The notes beneath the pieces are model-generated. The model was not told the origin of the DNA, did no database searches, and was given only the letters and a program-made list of their open reading frames with translations. Positions 30,780 through 39,145 of a stretch of DNA of 64,000 nucleotides are shown here, one piece after another. The position numbers and the translations under genes are program-made. The stretch comes from Deltaproteobacteria bacterium HGW-Deltaproteobacteria-18 (GTDB taxonomy: Bacteria > Desulfobacterota > Desulfovibrionia > Desulfovibrionales > Desulfomicrobiaceae). Position 1 is the first letter of the stretch. Each line of letters begins with the position of its first letter. Location of the stretch: positions 124,001 through 188,000 of the forward strand of contig PHBE01000004.1 of assembly GCA_002841885.1 (NCBI GenBank), read 5' to 3'.

Positions 30780-31199
30780 ATGAATAAACCCGATACCAAC
30801 GCGCCTGCCGAACAGATAGCATACGCAAACATCCTCTTCTACGGATGCTGGGGCGGCCTCGCGCTCATGCTTGTAACATACGTGCTCTACGTCTCCGGCA
30901 TCATGGACCCCTACGTGTCCATGGATAACGTTATCAAGTACTGGGGATTGCCCGTTGGCCAGTATCTCGCAGACAACAACGTCCCCACCGGCTGGGGCTG
31001 GACAACGCTTCTGTCCAATGGCGATTTCCTGAACTTCCTTGGAATCGCGCTCCTGGGGGGCCTGACCATCGTGGCCTACATCCCGGTCACCCTCACCTAC
31101 TTCAAGAAAAAGGACTTCGTGTTCGCCATTATCGCGCTTCTTGAAGTTCTGGTCCTTTGCTTCGCAGCATCCGGAATCGTCGGAGGCGGCGCGCACTAA
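30780..31199 (+). CDS. Small membrane protein of the TauE operon
   Basis: A 139-residue protein with three membrane segments (about 22-45, 82-102, 112-135) and a short loop rich in Trp/Gly (YWGLPVGQYL, TGWGWTTLL). AAGGAG precedes the ATG, 28 bases after the exporter gene. It resembles the small DUF1634-like membrane proteins that accompany TauE-type permeases, but assignment to that family is from memory of general layout. It may be an accessory subunit of the exporter. Confidence 0.65.
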   Translation: MNKPDTNAPAEQIAYANILFYGCWGGLALMLVTYVLYVSGIMDPYVSMDNVIKYWGLPVGQYLADNNVPTGWGWTTLLSNGDFLNFLGIALLGGLTIVAYIPVTLTYFKKKDFVFAIIALLEVLVLCFAASGIVGGGAH

Positions 31200-31210
31200 A
31201 GGAGAGGCTC

Positions 31211-32443
31211 GTGCTCAAACGGATTGAAGACCTGATCGGCACCGATTGCCCGGACCTGCCATCCCTGCTGGATGGGCTGCCCGTTGGGGTGGTCCTTCTG
31301 GACAACAAGGGGCATGTCCTCATGCTCAACAAGGCCCTCGAAGCCCTGACCGGTTACAGCCGGGAAGAAGTGCGCGGACTGCCTTGCCGGCACGTCCTGC
31401 GCAGCCGGGCCTGCCTGCAGGACTGTCCACACGGGAGCGAAGCGGTTCCGGGTGTCGGGATCGAGACCGATTGCATCAACCGGCACCATCGCAAGATTCC
31501 CGTCCGCATCACTCCGGTACGCGTTCTGGATGGAAACAACCGTCCGATCTGCGTGCTGGATGTGGTGGAAGAGCTGACGGCCTTGCGGGAAATCGAAGCA
31601 CGCCTGTCCCAGGTGGCGGACCATGGCCAGATTGTGGGGCGCAGTCCGGCCATGAAAAAGATTCTCGGCCTCGTGCCTGTCATCGCCCAGCACGACACTG
31701 CCGTGCTGATCACGGGCGAGACCGGCACAGGCAAGGATCTTCTGGCCGAATCGGTCCACAAGGCTTCGCCCAGATCTCGCGAACCCTTCGTGCGATTCAG
31801 TTGCGGCCCCATGCCCTCAGAACTGCTCGATGCCGAATTGTTCGGACGCATGCAGGGACCAGACGGAAAGCTCAAGCCTGGCCGGTTCCAGCAGGCTCAG
31901 GGAGGAACCCTCTACCTGTCGGAGATAGCGGATCTGCCACTTGCGCAGCAAAGCAGCCTGGTCAGATTTCTGGACGAAGGCACCATCGTGCCTGTCGGCG
32001 CGGAAAAACCCATGCGGGCCAACGCCCGGCTCATGGCTTCCACAGCCGAGACACCGGAGAAACTGGTGCAGGAAGGACGTCTGCGGGAGGATCTTTTCCA
32101 TCGCATTGCAGCCATCCGCCTGCACCTGCCGAGGCTCAAGGATCGCGGAGAGGACCTGAGTTTTCTGCTGCATCATTTCATGGGCCATTATGCGACGCGT
32201 TTCAAAAAGGACATCACCGCCATAAGCCCAAGAGCCCAGCGCCATGTATATGCCCACGATTTCCCGGGCAACGTTCGTGAACTGAAGAACATCATGGAAT
32301 TTGCCGCCATGGTCTGCAATGGCGACACCATCCTGACCGAGCATCTTCCCATGCATTTGACGGACGGCGCCGAAACCGAAGCGCCTGTCCGGCCGGTGGA
32401 GAAAAGCCGCAAGGCCGGTCGCAAGAACACGGAGGAGCGATAG
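31211..32443 (+). CDS. PAS-AAA+ protein related to sigma-54 activators, lacking GAFTGA and HTH
   Basis: 410 residues from a GTG preceded by AAGGAGAGG. Residues ~15-120 form a PAS domain with four cysteines (CRHVLRSRACLQDC), a possible metal or redox site. Residues ~140-365 form the AAA+ domain with Walker A GETGTGKD. The sigma-54-contacting loop is replaced: LFGRMQGPDGKLKPGRF stands where LFGHE-GAFTGA-GRF is normal. Walker B reads TLYLSEI instead of TLFLDEI. The usual C-terminal Fis HTH is absent; the protein ends in a basic tail. It probably cannot open sigma-54 promoters alone and may be a sensor or antagonist within this system. Confidence 0.8.
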   Translation: MLKRIEDLIGTDCPDLPSLLDGLPVGVVLLDNKGHVLMLNKALEALTGYSREEVRGLPCRHVLRSRACLQDCPHGSEAVPGVGIETDCINRHHRKIPVRITPVRVLDGNNRPICVLDVVEELTALREIEARLSQVADHGQIVGRSPAMKKILGLVPVIAQHDTAVLITGETGTGKDLLAESVHKASPRSREPFVRFSCGPMPSELLDAELFGRMQGPDGKLKPGRFQQAQGGTLYLSEIADLPLAQQSSLVRFLDEGTIVPVGAEKPMRANARLMASTAETPEKLVQEGRLREDLFHRIAAIRLHLPRLKDRGEDLSFLLHHFMGHYATRFKKDITAISPRAQRHVYAHDFPGNVRELKNIMEFAAMVCNGDTILTEHLPMHLTDGAETEAPVRPVEKSRKAGRKNTEER

Positions 32444-32445
32444 CA

Positions 32446-32799
32446 ATGGAACGTCGCGTGCTGATCACCGTCGCCAAGGACGAAATCGCCCCCCGCTTCG
32501 ATCTGACCACCGAAGCGCTGCTGCTGACCATTTCCGAAGGCGGAGAAATCGTCTTGCGCAAGTCCTTTCTTCTGGCTTACGCTTCCGGAGACGAACTTTG
32601 CGATCTGGCCCTTTCGCGGGACATCGGCACCATCGTCTGCGGAGGCATTGAGGACGAGTATTACCACTATCTGCGCTGGAAGCGCATCGACGTCATCGAC
32701 TCGGTCATGGGTCCGGTGGAACGCGTTGCCTCCCGCCTGACGGAAGGAACACTCAAAGCCGGAGACATCCTCTATGACCGGGCAACGGAAACGACATGA
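32446..32799 (+). CDS. NifX/NifB-like dinitrogenase cofactor-domain protein
   Basis: A 117-residue protein of the dinitrogenase iron-molybdenum cofactor family, starting RRVLITVAKDEIAPRFDLTTEAL, where APRFD is the usual opening. A later block, DIGTIVCGGI, also fits. These small domains bind or carry metal-sulfur clusters in NifX, NafY and the orange protein. No nitrogenase genes are near. It sits between the PAS-AAA+ protein and a histidine kinase (2 bases after one, 4-base overlap with the other), so it probably acts in the signalling unit. Confidence 0.7.
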   Translation: MERRVLITVAKDEIAPRFDLTTEALLLTISEGGEIVLRKSFLLAYASGDELCDLALSRDIGTIVCGGIEDEYYHYLRWKRIDVIDSVMGPVERVASRLTEGTLKAGDILYDRATETT

Positions 32800-34511
32800 A
32801 AAAAATCCTGTCCGGCCCCATGGAAGCCATCAAGGCCGATCTGGCCACGGAGATCAATTCTCCCGACCGCTACAAGCTGTTGCGGCGCAAGATAGTCTCG
32901 CTCATGGCCCTGGTCACCCTGTTGCCGCTGCTTTCGCTGGCTGCAATCAATTATTACGAGCACCAGAGCTCCATGTCGGCCGAAATCCAGGCCCCGCTGC
33001 GAGCGCTGGTGGGCAAGGCCAAGCACTCGTTTGAACTCTTCCTGGCCGAAAGGACCTCGGCGGTAAGTTTCATCGCATCGGCCTACTCCTTCGACGAGCT
33101 TTCCAACGATGCCAATCTGCAGCGCATCTTCCAGGTCATGCGCCGGGAATTCACCGGTTTTGTCGATCTCGGACTCATCGATGCCGCCGGCAACCAGCTC
33201 AGCTACGCCGGCCCCTACGATCTCAAGGACCGCAACTACACTTCCCAGGACTGGTTCCATCAGGTCCAGTTCAAGGGCACCTACATAAGTGACGTGTTCC
33301 TGGGTTTTCGCAAGTTCCCGCATGTCGTCATCGCCGTTCGGCACACCACCGAGAGCGGTCAGTCATGGATTCTGCGGGCCACCCTCGACACCATGCATTT
33401 CGACCGCATCATTTCGGCCATGGGTCTGGAACCGGGTAGCGACGCCTTCCTGGTCAACCGCAGAGGCGTCCTGCAAACCGAGTCCAGGCGCTACGGAAAG
33501 GTGCTGGACATGTTGCCCTTCAGCCTGCCGCCCACGAATTTCGAATCCAACGTGCAGGGCATCCGCGATCCCGATCAAAACGACATCTACATCGCATCGG
33601 CCTTCATCGCCGACTCGGACTTCGTGCTCGTGGCCGTCAAGCTCAAGCCGACGTTCTTCAGCACCTGGTACACGGTACGCCTCGACCTGCTTGTCATCTT
33701 TGTATTCGGGGTCATCTCCATCTTCATGGCCGTATACCGCCTGACCAGCGTGCTCATCAACCGGCTGCAGGAAAGCGATGAGCAGCGATTGGGCGCCATT
33801 CACCAGATGGAGCATTCGCAGAAGCTGTCCTCCATCGGCCGTCTGGCCGCCGGAGTCGCCCATGAAATCAACAATCCCCTGGCCATCATCAACGAAAAGG
33901 CCGGACTCATGCGCGACATCATGGATCTGCGGCCCGACTTTCCGGACAAGGAAAAATTTTCCAGACAAATCGAGTCCATCCTCAGATCCGTGGATCGCTG
34001 TCGGGGCATTACCCACCGCATGCTCAGCTTTGCCAAGCGCATGGACGTCAAGATCGAGATTCTGGACCTGAACGCCGTGCTTGAAGAGACCTTGGGTTTT
34101 CTTGAACGCGAGGCCCAATACCGCAATATCGAACTCAAGCGCGAACTCTCAAAGAACTTGCCGAACATCGCCACCGACCACGGCCAGATTCAGCAGGTCT
34201 TTCTGAACATTCTGAACAACGCCCTGGCGGCCGTGCCCGACGGCGGAAGGATTCTGCTGTCCAGCTGGAACGTGGATGATCACTATGTCGCCATTTCCAT
34301 CGAGGACAACGGCTGCGGCATGTCCGACGAGACGGCCAAAAACATGTTCGAACCGTTTTTCACTACCAAGAAAGAAAAAGGCACCGGGCTTGGCATGTCC
34401 ATCACCTACGGTATCGTCAAACGCCTGGGCGGAGAGATCAAGGTCCAGAGCAAGCTGAACGAGGGCACCACCATGACCATCCTGCTGCCCAAACACCCTG
34501 TGGAAGGTTAA
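32796..34511 (+). CDS. Membrane sensor histidine kinase with periplasmic Cache-type domain
   Basis: 571 residues: membrane segment at ~33-52, a periplasmic region ~55-290 with the fold pattern of a double Cache sensor (DLGLIDAAGNQLSYAGPY, DRNYTSQDWF, KFPHVVIAV), and a second membrane segment ~295-320. No clear HAMP is seen. The DHp helix carries His356 in VAHEINNPLAI, and the ATPase domain has N, G1 and G2 boxes (NNALAAV, EDNGCGMS, GTGLGMSI). Cache sensors of this type bind small organic acids or similar ligands. It overlaps the NifX-like gene by 4 bases and is followed after 2 bases by a receiver, its probable partner. Confidence 0.9.
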   Translation: MKKILSGPMEAIKADLATEINSPDRYKLLRRKIVSLMALVTLLPLLSLAAINYYEHQSSMSAEIQAPLRALVGKAKHSFELFLAERTSAVSFIASAYSFDELSNDANLQRIFQVMRREFTGFVDLGLIDAAGNQLSYAGPYDLKDRNYTSQDWFHQVQFKGTYISDVFLGFRKFPHVVIAVRHTTESGQSWILRATLDTMHFDRIISAMGLEPGSDAFLVNRRGVLQTESRRYGKVLDMLPFSLPPTNFESNVQGIRDPDQNDIYIASAFIADSDFVLVAVKLKPTFFSTWYTVRLDLLVIFVFGVISIFMAVYRLTSVLINRLQESDEQRLGAIHQMEHSQKLSSIGRLAAGVAHEINNPLAIINEKAGLMRDIMDLRPDFPDKEKFSRQIESILRSVDRCRGITHRMLSFAKRMDVKIEILDLNAVLEETLGFLEREAQYRNIELKRELSKNLPNIATDHGQIQQVFLNILNNALAAVPDGGRILLSSWNVDDHYVAISIEDNGCGMSDETAKNMFEPFFTTKKEKGTGLGMSITYGIVKRLGGEIKVQSKLNEGTTMTILLPKHPVEG

Positions 34512-34513
34512 TC

Positions 34514-34906
34514 ATGGATATGAAAACATGGAACATCCTTTTGGTAGACGATGAAGTCGATTTCATCATCACCCTGGCCGAACGACTGGAACTCAGGGGC
34601 GTCAACCCCCGCGTTGTCCATGACGGAGAATCGGCCCTCAAAGCCGTGGCCGACAATGTGCCGCAGGTGATCGTGCTGGACGTCATGATGCCGGGAATGA
34701 AAGGCATCGAGGTACTGCAGAAGGTCAAGGGTGAACATCCGAAGGTCAAGGTCATCCTGCTCACCGGGCAGGGCAAGACGCGCGACGGCATCGAGGGCAT
34801 GCGCCACGGCGCCTTCGCCTATCTGACCAAACCCCTCGATCTTGAAGAATTGATCCGAACCATCGACGAGGCCATAAATTTACCCGAAGGATCTCCAAAT
34901 GCTTGA
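34514..34906 (+). CDS. Single-domain response regulator (receiver 1)
   Basis: 130 residues consisting only of a receiver domain: acidic DDE at 12-14, phosphoacceptor Asp56 in VLDVMMPGM, Thr84 and Lys106 in YLTKPLD. There is no output domain, so it must act by protein contact or as a phosphorelay intermediate. It starts 2 bases after the kinase gene, and the next gene begins inside its last codons (8-base overlap). Confidence 0.9.
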   Translation: MDMKTWNILLVDDEVDFIITLAERLELRGVNPRVVHDGESALKAVADNVPQVIVLDVMMPGMKGIEVLQKVKGEHPKVKVILLTGQGKTRDGIEGMRHGAFAYLTKPLDLEELIRTIDEAINLPEGSPNA

Positions 34907-35525
34907 AATCCCAAAAGAAGCACGCTTCATGGGTGCTGTCACGGCGCAGAACATGCACGAAATGCAAAATATTCTGGCCATCATCCGCGAGTCGGCGGGA
35001 CTCATGGGCGATATTCTCAAGGTCAACTCCAGGGTCGACTTCAAGCACAAACCCAACATGGAGCGCACCCTTGAGAACATCACCTTCCAGGTCGACCGGG
35101 GCAAGGGGCTGCTGGACGCCACCAGCCGGCTCGCCCATACGCCGGATGCGGATCTACTCGAATGCTGCGATTTGACCGCCTTCGCGAAAATTCTGGCCCA
35201 GCTCGCCGATCGTTACGTACGCTTGAAAGGCGTGGCCCTGAACCTGTCAGTCCCGTCCAACGCCCTGCCTGTTTCCATGGGCGCACTGCAGGTACTCATG
35301 AGCGGCTACAAAGCGCTGCAATGGGCGGTGGGCACGGGCACGAAGGAAGGGATCTTGCGTGTCGACCTTGAAGGCGGAACAGACTTTCATGTTCTGACCA
35401 TTTGCCCTCCCGAAAGTGTGACTCCCGACCGGGACGGAGTCGCCGCGCTGGGAGCGATGCTTGAGCCGGGACGCGCGGAGTGGGACGGCAGTCGGCTACG
35501 GCTCTTTTTTCCCGTTCAGCCTTGA
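34899..35525 (+). CDS. Histidine kinase-like protein with degenerate ATPase domain; possible phosphotransferase
   Basis: 208 residues. The first ~75 resemble a DHp helix pair: MHEMQNILAIIRESAGLMGD with His20 aligns well with AHEINNPLAIINEKAGLMRD of the kinase at 32796. The C-terminal half looks like a shrunken ATPase fold, but no N box, DxGxG or GxGL motif is present. This is the architecture of ChpT-type histidine phosphotransferases, which receive phosphate from one receiver and hand it to another. It lies between two receiver genes. Function is inferred from architecture; it could also be a simple scaffold. Confidence 0.6.
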   Translation: MLEIPKEARFMGAVTAQNMHEMQNILAIIRESAGLMGDILKVNSRVDFKHKPNMERTLENITFQVDRGKGLLDATSRLAHTPDADLLECCDLTAFAKILAQLADRYVRLKGVALNLSVPSNALPVSMGALQVLMSGYKALQWAVGTGTKEGILRVDLEGGTDFHVLTICPPESVTPDRDGVAALGAMLEPGRAEWDGSRLRLFFPVQP

Positions 35526-35548
35526 GACCACAATTGCGGTAGGAATAC

Positions 35549-35932
35549 ATGGACGAACCCAGCATTTTGCTTATCGATGACGAAGAGGCTTTCGTGACCA
35601 CGCTGCAAGAGCGGCTTGAGATGCGCGGATTCACGGCCAGAGCGGCGCTTGACGGCCAAAGCGGACTGGACATGATCGCCGAGGAGCCACCCGATGTAGT
35701 CGTGCTCGACCTGCGCATGCCAGGGATTAGCGGCGTGGAGGTATTACGACGCATTCGCAAGCAGTGGCCAGGCCTCCCCGTGATCATGCTCAGCGGACAT
35801 GGATCGGACCTGGACTTTGAAACATGCTCGCATCTCGGAGCGGCGATGTACCACAAAAAACCCCTGGATATCAATACCTTAATAGACAGTGTTCACACCG
35901 TCACCCTAGGCAAGCAACATCTTCTGCGGTGA
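35549..35932 (+). CDS. Single-domain response regulator (receiver 2)
   Basis: 127 residues, receiver only: DDEE near 10-13, phosphoacceptor Asp54 in VLDLRMPGI, Ser82 in MLSGHG and Lys in YHKKPLD. It has no output domain. It is coded 23 bases after the phosphotransferase-like protein and 6 bases before a receiver-kinase fusion. Confidence 0.9.
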   Translation: MDEPSILLIDDEEAFVTTLQERLEMRGFTARAALDGQSGLDMIAEEPPDVVVLDLRMPGISGVEVLRRIRKQWPGLPVIMLSGHGSDLDFETCSHLGAAMYHKKPLDINTLIDSVHTVTLGKQHLLR

Positions 35933-35938
35933 GGCGAT

Positions 35939-37087
35939 ATGGTACGAGTCCTGGTCGTTGACGACGAACGCGATTTCACGGACCTGCTCTCCGAGCGGCT
36001 GCGCACGCGCGGCATGGAGGTCCGGACAGCGTACGACGGCCAGGAGGCACTGGAGGTCGCGCGGACCTTTGCGCCGGAGGTCGTGATCCTTGACATCACC
36101 ATGCCGGGCATGAGCGGGCTGGAAACCATGGACATCCTGCGGGCCGAAAAGCCGGCGCCGGAAGTGATTCTGCTCACGGCGGACACCACGCTGGGCACGG
36201 CTGTCGCCGGCATGAAGGGCGGCGCCAGGGATTACCTGACCAAACCGACGGACATAAACACCCTTGTCGCAGCCATCGGCGAGGCCGAAGGGCGTCGGAT
36301 GGAGACCATGTCCAGACAGCGCATGGCCGAGACGGCCAAGCTTGCCGCCATGGGAGAACTGGCCACGGGCGTGGCCCACGAGATCAACAACCCGTTGCAG
36401 GTCGTGCTCAATGAGGTTGGCTGGATCGAAGAAATCCTGGACGAGTCGACCCTTGAGAACAACAGCCGGGAGCAGATTCTCGAATCCATCGACCTGATCC
36501 GGCGCCAGGGCCTGCGCTGCAAGGCCATCACCTCCAAGCTGCTGACATTGCGCTGCGCCTTGGACGAAAAGGGGGCGACCACGAATCTCCCCGAACTGGT
36601 GCAGGAAGTCCTGGGCGCTCGCAGGAACAGGGTCCAGCAGATAGGCGCAAAGGTCGAACAGCTCTGGCCTGCACAGTTGCACAAAATTCAGCTGCCGAAT
36701 TCGGAATGGGGCCAGGTCCTGGGCAACCTCGTCGACAATGCCCTGGACGCGCTCGAATCGACGCCCGCCGAAGAACGCCTGTTGCGCCTGCAGGGCACAC
36801 TCGAAGACGCCTGGTTGAGTATTTCGGTCCAGGATTCAGGCTGCGGCATCGAAGAGCATCTGCTGACACGAATTTTCGAACCCTTTTTCTCCACCAAGGA
36901 TGTGGGCAAGGGGATTGGACTGGGGCTGGCTATTTGTCACGGCATCATCGAGGCCATGGGAGGGAGCATATCCGTGCGCAGCACGCCTGGGCATGGCTCG
37001 ACCTTCACCATAACGGTGCCCATGGCCGTGCATGAACACAACGAACATAACGGGCCGGAAGAACCGGCATCTGCCAAGGAGGAATGA
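35939..37087 (+). CDS. Receiver-histidine kinase fusion (soluble)
   Basis: 382 residues without membrane segments. N-terminal receiver with DDE at 8-10, Asp52 in ILDITMPGM and Lys in YLTKPTD. Then a DHp helix with His147 in VAHEINNPLQV, and an ATPase domain with NLVDNALDALE, DSGCGIEE and GIGLGLAI. Such proteins accept phosphate at the N-terminal receiver and control or feed the attached kinase, allowing cross-talk between pathways. The last 4 bases overlap the next receiver gene region (ATGA). Confidence 0.9.
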   Translation: MVRVLVVDDERDFTDLLSERLRTRGMEVRTAYDGQEALEVARTFAPEVVILDITMPGMSGLETMDILRAEKPAPEVILLTADTTLGTAVAGMKGGARDYLTKPTDINTLVAAIGEAEGRRMETMSRQRMAETAKLAAMGELATGVAHEINNPLQVVLNEVGWIEEILDESTLENNSREQILESIDLIRRQGLRCKAITSKLLTLRCALDEKGATTNLPELVQEVLGARRNRVQQIGAKVEQLWPAQLHKIQLPNSEWGQVLGNLVDNALDALESTPAEERLLRLQGTLEDAWLSISVQDSGCGIEEHLLTRIFEPFFSTKDVGKGIGLGLAICHGIIEAMGGSISVRSTPGHGSTFTITVPMAVHEHNEHNGPEEPASAKEE

Positions 37088-37089
37088 AC

Positions 37090-37509
37090 ATGAACAAGAT
37101 GAAGCTTCTGATCGTTGACGACGAGAAGGATCTCTGCCGCATTCTCGCCGACCGCCTGAATATCCTGTACGGCGTGTCCCCGGACGTGGCCCACACAGGT
37201 GACGACGCCCTCGAGATGGTCAAGAAGAAAAGCTACGATGTCGTGGTTCTCGACATCGAGATGCCCGGCATTGACGGCATCGAGACCCTCAAACAGATAA
37301 AGGCCATCAACTCCAAGATCCAGGTCGTTCTCTTCACCGGACACGGCAGCGAAGAGACCCGCCGTCTGGCCGAAGTCATGGGCGCTTTCAGCTATGTCGA
37401 CAAGATCGACGGCCTGCCCAAGCTCGCCCCAATGATCGAAGGCGCCTTCCGTCTGCGCAAGGTGCTCGAAGACACCTACGCCGACGCGGCCATGAACGAG
37501 TACAACTAG
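37090..37509 (+). CDS. Single-domain response regulator (receiver 3)
   Basis: 139 residues, receiver only: DDEK near 10-13, phosphoacceptor Asp55 in VLDIEMPGI, Thr in LFTGHG, and Lys in SYVDKID where the usual following Pro is missing. A C-terminal helix of ~25 residues follows. AAGGAGG stands 7 bases before the ATG at 37090; the ATG at 37084 is too close to it. It is the last gene of the TauE signalling unit. Confidence 0.88.
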   Translation: MNKMKLLIVDDEKDLCRILADRLNILYGVSPDVAHTGDDALEMVKKKSYDVVVLDIEMPGIDGIETLKQIKAINSKIQVVLFTGHGSEETRRLAEVMGAFSYVDKIDGLPKLAPMIEGAFRLRKVLEDTYADAAMNEYN

Positions 37510-37873
37510 TCACGTCGCGATTCAGGGGGGCGGCCCGTCCGTCCCCCCTGCCCCATCAGCTCGTTCCGTCCGTGCACGCCCGGCGGGATCCGCCCCGGTT
37601 CACCGACCTGCCGCACGGAACCCGTGCTTGCCGGTCGGCACTCACCCGGACGCTGCCCCCGCACCATCGGCCGGACCATTTTCCTGCCGCCCTGCCTCTG
37701 AGCTCGGGCCCATGCCCTGACCATGGACCCGCCCCTGTCTTTCCAGCCATTGCGGCGACCACTCTTTCATGTCATCATGCACAATATCAGCATCATGAAA
37801 TCGCCGCCTTTCGCAACGCGAAAGGAGCGTCCCGCCGACCGGCTCCAAATCCTGCAACGACGGGGGCATCACG
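37510..37873. other. Intergenic region ending the TauE signalling unit
   Basis: No supported gene. It holds the hairpin at 37523-37550; nothing else was recognised. Confidence 0.55.
37523..37550 (+). terminator. Hairpin after receiver 3
   Basis: CAGGGGGG pairs with CCCCCCTG around a 12-base loop. There is no T-run, so termination may need Rho. Confidence 0.45.
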
Positions 37874-39145
37874 ATGAGAGGACTCATTCTCACGCTCGCG
37901 ACCCTTGGGATCCTTCTCGGGGCGTGCGGCGAGGAGGCCCAGGTTCCAAACCCGAAGCAACGGGTCTACTATTCCCATTACTGGTCTTTCGAAGGCACGG
38001 CCGGGTCGGGCATGGAGGAGGCCGTGGCCAGCTACAACGCCGCGTCCAAAACCTATGAACTCATCGGCAACGCCCTGGACCACGAGGCGTTCAAGACCGC
38101 CATCACGGCCGACCTGGACGCCGGCCGCCCCGCCGACATCTACAGCTACTGGGCCGGCATGCGCACCTCGACCTTGGTCGACAAGCTGCAACCCATCGAC
38201 GAACTCTGGGAAAGAGAGCGGCTCGGCGAACACTTCAGCCCCTCGCTGGTCGAATCCGCCGTGTCCTACGACGGCCACAAGTACCTCCTGCCCATCACCC
38301 AGCATCTGGTGGCCATGATCTACGACAGGAAGCTGTTCCAGCGCCTGGGCCTGAACCCACCCGCAACCTGGGACGAGTTCCTGCGCGTGTGCGAGACCAT
38401 CAGGTCGAACGGCGTAACGCCGCTGGCCCTTGGCGCCCGGCACAAATGGCCCTCCCAGTTCTGGTTCGACTACCTGCTGCTGCGCACGGCAGGCCCCGAG
38501 TACCGCCAGCACCTCATGCTGGGCAAGGCGGCCTACACGGACCCGCAGGTCATGCGGGCCTTCGCCCTGTGGAAGGAACTCGTCGACAGAGGCTTCTTCA
38601 ACCCAGACCCCATCGGGACGGACTGGGACACGGGCGCAGGCCGGCTGCTCGTCGAGGGACGGGCCGCCATGACCCTCATGGGCAGCTGGCTGTTCGGCTA
38701 CCTGTCCTCAGAGCAAATGGGCTGGGTCCCGGGCAGGGACTTCGGCATGTTCCCCTTCCCGGCCATCGAACCCGGCCTGCCCATGGTGTCCGTGGGCCCC
38801 GTAGACGGGCTCATCGTCCCCAGGGATGCCAGGAACCCCGAGGGGGCCATGGACGTCCTGCGCCACTTCACCCGAGAGGACGTACAGCTCATGATCAGCA
38901 GGACCGGCGGCAACATCGTGCCCCGCCTGGGTGTCGATCCCGGCAAGTACCCGGAGGCGCAGAAGATCATCCTGCCGCTCATCGGTAAGGCCCCGTCCTG
39001 GGCCTTCAACTTCGATCTCGCCGCACGTCCGGACGTGGCCGAACTCGGGCTGAACGCCTTCACGGAATTTCTGGCCTTCCCGGATCTGGCGCCCCAGATC
39101 CTGCAGAGGCTCGATGCCAAGGTCCGCAACCTCCCTCATGAATAG
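37874..39145 (+). CDS. Solute-binding lipoprotein (ABC sugar-binding family 1)
   Basis: 423 residues with a lipobox LLGAC (Cys18), so probably anchored in the outer leaflet of the inner membrane. The body matches family 1 extracellular binding proteins for sugars: [11 protein letters not shown] near 90, [20 protein letters not shown] near 155, [19 protein letters not shown] near 258 and [14 protein letters not shown] near 350. No permease or ATPase gene is near. Instead the next gene, overlapping its end, is a membrane hybrid kinase, so this protein is likely the ligand-binding half of a sensor. The ligand is unknown, plausibly a sugar. Confidence 0.85.
   Translation: MRGLILTLATLGILLGACGEEAQVPNPKQRVYYSHYWSFEGTAGSGMEEAVASYNAASKTYELIGNALDHEAFKTAITADLDAGRPADIYSYWAGMRTSTLVDKLQPIDELWERERLGEHFSPSLVESAVSYDGHKYLLPITQHLVAMIYDRKLFQRLGLNPPATWDEFLRVCETIRSNGVTPLALGARHKWPSQFWFDYLLLRTAGPEYRQHLMLGKAAYTDPQVMRAFALWKELVDRGFFNPDPIGTDWDTGAGRLLVEGRAAMTLMGSWLFGYLSSEQMGWVPGRDFGMFPFPAIEPGLPMVSVGPVDGLIVPRDARNPEGAMDVLRHFTREDVQLMISRTGGNIVPRLGVDPGKYPEAQKIILPLIGKAPSWAFNFDLAARPDVAELGLNAFTEFLAFPDLAPQILQRLDAKVRNLPHE

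Noticed and set aside
37572-37877. Plus-strand frame of 101 residues
   Set aside because: Pro/His/Arg-rich chance frame in G+C-rich intergenic DNA; no ribosome-binding site.
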